Source: Topomyia yanbarensis
Taxonomy: Eukaryota > Arthropoda > Insecta > Diptera > Culicidae
DNA: 64,000 nucleotides
Assembly (NCBI RefSeq): GCF_030247195.1
Contig: NC_080670.1
Coordinates: 211,780,546 to 211,844,545 of the forward strand
Reading direction: 5' to 3'
Shown piece by piece: positions 57,158 through 64,000 of this stretch. The notes under the pieces were generated by a model. The model was not told the origin of the DNA. It was given only the letters and a program-made list of their open reading frames with translations, and made no database searches. Position numbers and translations under genes: made by a program. Numbering within the stretch: position 1 is the first letter of the stretch; the number at the start of each line of letters is the position of its first letter.

Positions 57158-58125
57158 GGGTTCGCAGTACCGACCCTTTTTGGCGAGAACCGGTACTACG
57201 GTACTCAAGCCCTCAGTACCGGTAGTAACAGTAAAGTACCGGTACTCGAATATTTTTTTTAAATTTGAAAAAAGCTTCAAACTGAAATTGAATGCTCAAA
57301 CTGATGACCTTATTCTCATATGATAGATTTGTGCTGATCAAAAAAAAAATGTTTATTGTTTTTAATTGATTCTGAATGGCAGGACTCATTTCAGCAGAAA
57401 ATATTTTGCGTATGCGGCACCTTCTTTTATTTCGAAATCTAGGCCACTTTGAAATCAATAACTGCTAAGTGGTGCGACTTTCGTCGACTTGAACAGATGG
57501 TAAATCTATGAAACCCTATTAACAACAGTAAATCAAAGCGAGAATGGCAGTAAATCCGAGCAGGTTAATCGCATTTCCTTTCTTGCTTTTCTGAAAATTG
57601 GTTTCGACCTTTATGTCGTTTGCCTACTATTCTCTAACGCATATCAAGGCTCCTTGCTTTCCTGTAAACTGTGGAGTTTTGCTTAATTTTTCGATCACCA
57701 ATAATTACAAATCGCCCCACGTCTAAAACTGTTAACTACTAAATCGCTGTTCGTTCTTTTATAGATAAAGGTTTAAGAGCAAACCAAATACAGACATGAC
57801 CTAGACCATAGTCTTATTATCCCAGTGAATAATGGATCAGAATGTCCCTAATAAAACTTTAACTTCTAGAATTATTATGATGGTGGCCCCACCTCATTCG
57901 CACACAAAGGTGTCATCTCAACGATTTATCTAGAAGGCAAATTAATATGATTAAACGTTATCTTGCAAACCGATATTTTGAAACAGATCCCCTGCAGAGT
58001 CATAAAAAAATGTGTAGTACCGAAAATACCGGTACTGGATTTTGTTCAGTACCGGTATTACGGTACCAAAAATGGGTCGGTATTCCCGGGATTTTCGGTA
58101 CCGGTATTACCGGTACCACAACCCT
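57158..58125. mobile_element. Inverted-repeat element with GGTACCGGTA subterminal repeats
   Basis: A 968-bp element with ends GGGTTCGCAGTACCGACCC and, inverted, AGGGTTGTGGTACCGG…ACCGACCC. Many copies of the word TACCGGTA lie near both ends (57195-57245 and 58020-58120). The flanks carry ATTTGTGA on both sides (57150-57157, 58126-58133), an 8-bp target duplication. The dense subterminal repeats could be transposase-binding sites, as in hAT elements. The interior has no transposase. Confidence 0.75.
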
Positions 58126-59415
58126 ATTTGTGACTAGTCTGTTAACTTATACGCTTTATAGCAGGTTAAATAAATTTGCATTGACCTCTTCGTTGGTGGT
58201 ATTGGATTATGTCTCGAGGTAAAAGACACATTGACAAAGTGTTTATGAAGTAGTAGATGAAGTTGAAGGCTGCGTGTTGGATTTGATTTAAGTTGATGAT
58301 TTTTTCTAGGGGGTCTTCTGTGTAGGCTTTTCCGTGGTATCCTGTCCGATTACAGTACTGTAAATCTTTCTTACTCAGTTAAACTACTGAAAGTTATCTG
58401 TACATAGTTTCATGTTTGATGAAACTGTATAAAGATAAGGTCCATAAGTTTAAGATCCATTGTCTTCTTCAATAAATATTCCGCTTCTCAAAGAGAAGGA
58501 CGGACGAACACGACAATATTGAATATCACCAGCCACTGTGTTTAACTTAAAATTTAGTTTTTGGCTCCAACAAAACGACATATAGCCGTTCAGATGTTCT
58601 GCTGAACCGTTATTGCGAAAAAAAAGTCAATCATGACTGCACCCAGTACCGCAAAATTAACAGCCAGTACCGCCAGCGAAAATGTATAAGTCCAAAAAGT
58701 CCGATGGCCAATCGTCATACGCAAGAACAGGAAGCAGGAGAAACTAAGCTAGTGCCAACTCAACAGTAACATTATTATTTGTTAAGCGGACCCGTAAGCA
58801 GAGACATTTACGCACACTTCGTGGGAAGAGAAGTTTCCCTTTCAACAAAAATTTTCAGCCAAAAGATAAACGATTCGACTGAACGTGCTTGAACCATCCT
58901 GATGGTCAAAATCCGCGGCTGTTACATATACCCAAATATGTTGTATCAGTTCTATAGTCAGGCGCCATATCACAGAAAACTATGCGAGTTGTTTGAGAAT
59001 GTTTATCTACTGCAGCAGACACCAGTAACGGTTGCTGAAACAATATCTGCAACTCAAAAGTCAATAAGTATGACTGGTTCCAGTGCGTCAAAACTAGCAG
59101 CTAATACAGTCACTGAAAAGCCTTAGGCAGATACACAATCGTGGCACACAAGAAGAAGAAGCAGACAGAAACATCCGATTGTAAGCACCGAATCAATAAT
59201 AGAGATGATGACATATACGTGTACAACAATGGCAGAGAAGGTAGACCGGAAGACCACCAATCTGTAGCAAATGACGCAGCAAATGTATCCCCGCCGCGTA
59301 AAAAGATCACTACGCGCTACAGTAAGTAACCGAGCTCAAGATTCGAACAGGCGAGAACATATTTTTTATATCTTACATTTTTTTGTTTATTTAATATTTG
59401 TATATATAGAAGATT

Positions 59416-59448
59416 CACGGCTCAGTAAAGCAAACACATTGAGCCGTG
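59416..59448 (+). other. 3' hairpin of gag-like element, copy C
   Basis: A perfect 9-bp stem, CACGGCTCA / TGAGCCGTG, with a 15-nt loop. It is followed by TCAAATAAA, so a polyadenylation signal sits directly after the stem. Confidence 0.6.
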
Positions 59449-59879
59449 TCAAATAAAAATAATTTATGAAAAAACAGTCTTTAGATTTTGACAGTTTTTC
59501 ATTTGTTCTCAATAACAGTGTTTGTAATACAGAAATCGGGCTGTCAATCTCTGCAGACGAAAGACGAATATATCCTGGCATTATATCAGCATTAGAGCAT
59601 CAAGCTTAATGCTCTTGAAAACTGCCCTATCTGCTGATCTAATGCAGAAATAAGGTGACGTTATGATGTTTATTGATAACTTGGGTGTAAGATGCCTGGC
59701 AACATAATCAAATAGCAGTTTTAGTTTAATTGATTAGATTGCTTACAGTTTTTATATTCATTTGCTGATTAAAACTGTTTTACTAAATCGAGTCAAATTA
59801 AAAAAAAATATATAAAAATGATTTTATTATGGTTATTAACTGGAGACTGGTTCGAAGCAGTGTCTGACTCGAATCGGGC

Positions 59880-60930
59880 GAATGAAGAAAAAGAACGGCG
59901 GTGGCAACCTCATCACAAGTCGATTACCATACAACGAAACGTGAGAAGCATCAAGCTAGGAGCCGAATGCTTGTAGCGACCAAACGTCAAACAGAGAATG
60001 ATTTAGAGAAATAAGACTAGCTTAAAAAAAGAAAAAAATCTGTAGCAACGGTGACTAGAACGAAAAGATGCTGACAGGGCTAAAGGAAAACGTTGCCAGA
60101 AACTACGCGCAAAATTTGTATAAACCGATCAACAGGTAGAAAGGAAAACGTTCCAGTACCGGTCGTGATTAGTGATCCAGGCAAAAGCCTGCTGACTCAT
60201 GATTTTGGAGTGGCTTTTAAGTTGTTTTTTGTATCTGTTCTACCAAAAAGTACAATAAAAGATGAGTTTAGCGAAAAAAATGTGCATCCCCCTACGCCAG
60301 TGTCGCGAAACGAGCGAGAAGCACACCAAGACTGTTCGTTCGCGGGCGTGTAAGAATAGCATGCCAAGCGCTCTTCATCGTTTCGCGCCCGGTTGAAGCA
60401 AAATCTCGAGCGGGAATACTCGCGAAAAAACCCAAGCTTTCATCTAGTATGTAGCGTAATTCCATGAAGCTTTTCTGGCGAATGCTCGTGTGCTGTGTTA
60501 TCTCGCAAGTAAGAAATACGTTGAAGAGCATGGGCGAGTGTGAATGCACGACAAGCATGGACTACTAAGAGTGTTTTTACGCGTCAACGAACGAGTTTAG
60601 CATCACTGCCCTACGCTAGATAATGGGAAAATCAACCACTGAGAAAGGGTAAATTTCGACCAATCTACACAAAATCGAGATATGCCGACTATATGAAGCA
60701 ATCCATCACGTGAATGGCTCCAGGTTGTCCGTGTATATTCCGTCTACGAAAACATCCATCGAACGATTGCAGCCATAAGGTGAAGATAGTAACCCTTGCT
60801 GACGAATACATAAGTGAATTTCAAAGACAATCAACGTCTGAGCAGATGTTTACCTTGCAACAAATTCATGATTGTAAACTTCAGTCACCTCTCATTCTCT
60901 TATAGTATCTGAACCATACAATCAAGATTA
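59880..60930 (+). pseudogene. RTE-clade fragment, copy 2
   Basis: 59950-60010 matches the linker of the first RTE copy at 24545-24600 (shared CCGAATGCTTG, CGTCAAACAGAGAATGAT-like words). Left of the MITE the frames read NVPVPVVISDPGKSLL. Right of it come ICRLYEAIHHVN (about 60680) and then FQRQSTSEQMFTLQQI (about 60820-60870), an RT block normally reading F..G.ST.DQ.FTLRQI. Stops and shifts make it dead. The element is split by the MITE at 60298-60608. Confidence 0.6.
60298..60608. mobile_element. hAT-type MITE, 311 bp
   Basis: The ends CAGTGTCGCGAAACGAGC and, inverted, CAGTGATGCTAAACTCG form short imperfect inverted repeats with CAGTG termini. A perfect 8-bp direct repeat, CCCTACGC, flanks the element (60290-60297 and 60609-60616). 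Both features are standard for hAT. The minus-strand frame across it (60292-60558) is not a known protein. Confidence 0.8.
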
Positions 60931-62079
60931 AACATGCGAACAATCCTGAGCTCACGCGAATATACAAACGGCAACATGATTATACGAACGAATTTATACA
61001 CGCAAAATACGCAATCAAATCCCCTAACATACAAACGCTCGAGTCTTGCGCGATGAAACAAACCTAGGCGTAAACACGTACATATACTTGCGATCACCAA
61101 CGTACACCTATGTCCACAATCTTGCAAACACAAAAACGCCCCAATGATTAAGTCGACGCGTTAACCATTTCGAATTTACAAATACGGTCTCAAGTGCGAA
61201 TATATAAACGCTCGTTTCCACGCGATTGGTCTCGAGCAGTATTTTAGTGGCTGGCATTTTCCGTCTTGGCCGCAATTGTAAGGGGAGATCTTGGAAGTAT
61301 GCCCTTCCGACAATCAAACTCTACAGCTTCAGTTGAACCAAGCTTTAAAAATTAGTGGATGGTTTTTTTTTAATGTTTCGGATTCTCCTCGTCAGTAACT
61401 AACACCAACCAATTTTATCCTATTCGCCAAACACGAGCTAGAGCAAAATTGTCCTGGAAAATTTGAACGTTCTTTTTCTCTTTCCGACATGCCATGGAGG
61501 AGCAAACCATGTCACCGAAATATTTCTGTCAAGTGAGCTGATAGAAGTTGGCGTAAATTATGTATAGCTTTGGACTCAATTGAAATTTTCCCATTTTGAA
61601 TTGTTGCCAGCTGCATTTTTCAAAGATGTTGTCCTGAAAGTATCACTACTTTCTGGATAGAATAGACTAGGCTCTTTGGACTTACTAGCGATATTCCGGA
61701 TTGGCTTGTAATGGCCCCTCAAGGAAATCACTTAGGATCTCTGACCTTTGCTTTATTTATCAGAGTTCTCTGAAATCGCTGTCTAAAAATAACTCTATGA
61801 TAATGATGGTATTGTCAATGTTGTTGAACATCGAAAAAGTGATAAGCTTCGGACATTCGTCACCCTGAGGACGTTACGAATACGCCCCCTAAATCGATGG
61901 TGACTTGTACTATCTTCTGTAGTTTTTTCTAAAGAAGCTTCTTTGGAGTATACTTTGACTTATTTTACTGAATTTCTGCAATTTAACGAAACAATTTAGC
62001 ATCATGTGAAAAATTTATGAAAGATTGGAACTAGAAAATAACGGAAACACATGTTGATGGAAGCTTTTCTACTCAAACG
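60931..62079. other. Unassigned DNA with one MITE-arm fragment
   Basis: 61378-61415 (GTTTCGGATTCTCCTCGTCA, then GTAACTAACACCAAC) matches an arm of the MITE at 8849-8975. The stretch 60950-61240 has imperfect recurrences of CGAATATACAAACG-like words. No gene is supported. Confidence 0.4.
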
Positions 62080-62960
62080 CGTTCTGGTTGAACGGAAAAA
62101 GGGGGTCCGAGCCTCCCTGTGCGACTCCTTCGATCCGCCAGTGAAAACAGAAAAGGGGTTGAATAATAAGTTGTAGACAAAGTGATGAAAACTATTTGTA
62201 ATCTACGAATGGTAAGAGAGTTGGGAAAGAGCACATTCCGATCGAACTTCTAAAAATCAGAATCAGCCGACTATACGAAGCAACGAAGCACGCGATCAAA
62301 ATGATTCGAGAGAGAAGGAATGCCTCCTGATTGCATTAATGCATATATTCTTTCTATGTCGAACGAATGTAACTACGAAGTCAGAGAGCTTTGCAAAACC
62401 ATCTGTTGAATCATCTGTCTAGTCGTCAGAATCCGGAAACAACGATCTTCGAAAGAAAAAACCATTTTAATCTTCGCCAACTCCTTGATAAATAGCGGAA
62501 CCAGTACTGACGGAATTTTAAGGAGGTGTTCGATTCATTGAAACGAACTGCAATTGACAACGCCAAAACATGTCCTAACGAAGGTGATTAAACTGAAAAA
62601 GGATTGAATCAGAACAATATGCTCAACATAGCGTCTCGTTGGACGCATTACGAAGATTCGAATTGCGAAAGATCGGTATAACTATCACATAGTATTATAT
62701 ACTCATTGGCAAGACGAACGACGTCGACCTAATTGGTGTTGATCGTAGAGTAGTGGAAGAGGCCCTTTCAAGAGAAAGTAGTCTTTTCCAGTGTGTTTTG
62801 ATAATCGAAGTAGTTACTTTATTTGATAGACGTTACATCTATTTAAATTATATTCAACTATTAATCGCGAATAAAGAATCGAATTGGGAGCCGAATGCTT
62901 GCAGCAGCTACCCGTCAGATCATGGTTCGTCCAAATTTGACCCAAATTTTAGCGAATTTA
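62080..62960 (+). pseudogene. RTE-clade fragment, copy 3
   Basis: 62255-62330 reads IRISRLYEATKHAIKMI, comparable to the ICRLYEAIHHV block of copy 2. 62720-62770 (GTTGATCGTAGAGTAGTGGA) matches the RT segment of the first RTE copy at 25082-25110 (IGVDRRAVEEA). 62880-62925 matches the CCGAATGCTTGCAGC linker word at 24560. The order of blocks is disturbed, so this may be a rearranged or composite remnant. Confidence 0.5.
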
Positions 62961-63833
62961 GCCAACGCTTTATGATTCTGCGATCAATCTGAATAAGTGT
63001 TAACCGGTTTTTGCTGTTTTGATTTTCTTATCCGTTTCGCGTTATTTTCGTAGTCGTTTTGCCCGGGCGAAGAAGTAATTTTTACACTTCGAGGTCATGA
63101 ATCAAAACAAATTTGTGATTGATATTTAGCGCACAAAGATTTAGATTATGGCAAACAAATGGGAAATAGTTAGTATTCTAGAGTTCCTACGGAATAATTC
63201 ATAATAATTTTATTCAAACTAATCGAAATGTGTAGGATTGAAATTCAAAATTAGTGAATACGCAGGACCTCGCCTTTCTAAAGATTGATTAGAAATTGTC
63301 TGAGAACTTCTGATATTTGAAGTTTGCATTATCAAGTTTTTCTACCGATCAATCTCGTTCCCTCCACATTCTTCCAACAAGCCAACAGAACATTCTGAAT
63401 AGAACCTCCCCGCGTTGCAACTGCCCACCGTGCACCAACCTGCGGCAGTTCCCTTTCTCCCATGCACTCTCACAATGGCCAACAGCGTACAAGATTTCAT
63501 CCAAAACAGCAGCAGCAGCCAAGTTGCGCAATATCTCGAGACCTCCTTTTCAGAGCTCAACGCTGACTTGGCTGGCTGACTGGCTGGTCTCCGGCGGTAG
63601 CCTGAAGCAGTGGAGCTACCGCGCATACCACCGACACCCGCCAACGTCACTCACTATCAACCCGGGGTAACAGTGGATTGGAGTCATGGTCTGCGATCAC
63701 TCTCGATTTCATGAGAGCGTTTCTGCGCACGGTCTCTCCCCACACACCCTGTTCTTTCTGTTAGGGTGCACAGATCGGCAACATTATTTTTTTTTTCGAG
63801 ATTTTTTACCGATATGTGCTGTGCAATAAAACA
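62961..63833. other. Unassigned DNA, GC-richer after 63340
   Basis: 63317-63670 is open on both strands at once, which argues for base composition and not a gene. No family recognised. Confidence 0.35.
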
Positions 63834-64000
63834 ATGTTCGCCCCGTCCAACGCGGTCACCATTGGTCCGCCGAATCAACCCAACGTCAGACGATACACCC
63901 CTGGAGCTGACGGAGTAATTATAATCGATTTGTACGAGTTGTTCACGCGCCGAGGAATTTCGTTATTGTGCGTGGTTCATTTTCCGGAAATTTGTCCGAG
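63834..64000 (+). CDS. Possible start of a protein-coding exon, cut by the window edge
   Basis: The frame starts AAAACAATG (good insect start context) and stays open for 55 codons to the edge. It reads MFAPSNAVTIGPPNQPNVRR, then YTPGADGVIIIDLYELFTRR and on to the end. GC content is higher than in the surrounding DNA. The length is within chance and no family is recognised, so this is a flag for whoever has the next window. Confidence 0.2.
   Translation, partial: MFAPSNAVTIGPPNQPNVRRYTPGADGVIIIDLYELFTRRGISLLCVVHFPEICP

Larger units (their letters stand above)
55860..59460 (+). mobile_element. Gag-like retroelement, copy C, interrupted by two elements
   Basis: The leader at 55868-55925 (CAGTCTATCTTCTCATCTTG, then CTAAAAATCG) matches copy A. 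The leader is split by the MITE at 55981-56511, after which the ORF starts at 56534. Sequence between about 56950 and 58500 is unassigned and holds the inverted-repeat element 57158-58125. Gag-like traces resume about 58900 (QAPYHRKLCEL, a decayed knuckle) and end with the PPRKK…RYSK tail at 59330. The 3' hairpin and GTGTCAAATAAA follow. It is inactive. Whether a pol ORF ever followed cannot be seen. Confidence 0.45.

Noticed and set aside
63317..63670. 117-codon plus-strand frame and 102-codon minus-strand frame
   Set aside because: Both strands are open over the same GC-rich bases, there is no domain on either, and no splice logic fits.

Overview
This window looks like nuclear DNA of a mosquito, probably a culicine. 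The grounds are the mix of transposable-element families: an I-clade (MosquI-like) non-LTR element, BEL/Pao, RTE, Tc1-like (DD37E type), hAT-type short elements, and a repeat carrying the GGCCCGGAGGGCC block. These families and the insect assignment come from memory of protein and motif patterns, not from a search. No rRNA, tRNA gene, CRISPR or prokaryotic operon was seen. No host protein-coding gene could be established. The only hints of one are a possible minus-strand first exon (about 40081-40560) and a short reading frame running off the right edge (63834-64000).

The centrepiece is 42230-51480. A decayed BEL/Pao retrotransposon on the minus strand is cut inside its reverse-transcriptase region by a complete 6.1 kb I-clade retrotransposon (44500-50603), also on the minus strand. 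The insert has a perfect 16-bp target-site duplication, a poly(A) tail and two intact reading frames. ORF1 (439 aa) carries three CCHC-type knuckles. ORF2 (1228 aa) carries endonuclease, reverse transcriptase, RNase H and a C-terminal Cys/His motif. The two frames overlap at ATGGCTAA. ORF1 would coat the RNA, and ORF2 would nick the target, copy the RNA and degrade it. It is the only element in the window that looks recently inserted and possibly functional.

Left third (1-22 kb): remnants of Tc1-like transposase, a gag-like retroelement ORF interrupted by a palindromic MITE, a 1.18 kb foldback element with arms near 490 bp, two inverted tRNA-derived SINE heads, a degenerate CAGAAT-rich repeat field, and an I-like ORF2 remnant split by a palindromic element. 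Middle (22-42 kb): an RTE element lying between two halves of a Tc1-like transposase, a hAT-like inverted-repeat element (27507-28371), a long repeat with units of about 330 bp (32760-34915), a non-LTR RT scrap, an endonuclease-domain scrap and a 252-bp tandem duplication in which each copy holds a consensus-like 47-51 nt intron.

Right part (51-64 kb): mostly unassigned DNA to 55.3 kb. Then come two head-to-tail copies of the gag-like retroelement with a shared 3' hairpin, broken by two inverted-repeat elements with 8-bp target duplications. After these are two RTE fragments, one carrying a third hAT-type MITE with a perfect 8-bp duplication. The nesting order can be read directly from target duplications and split reading frames.
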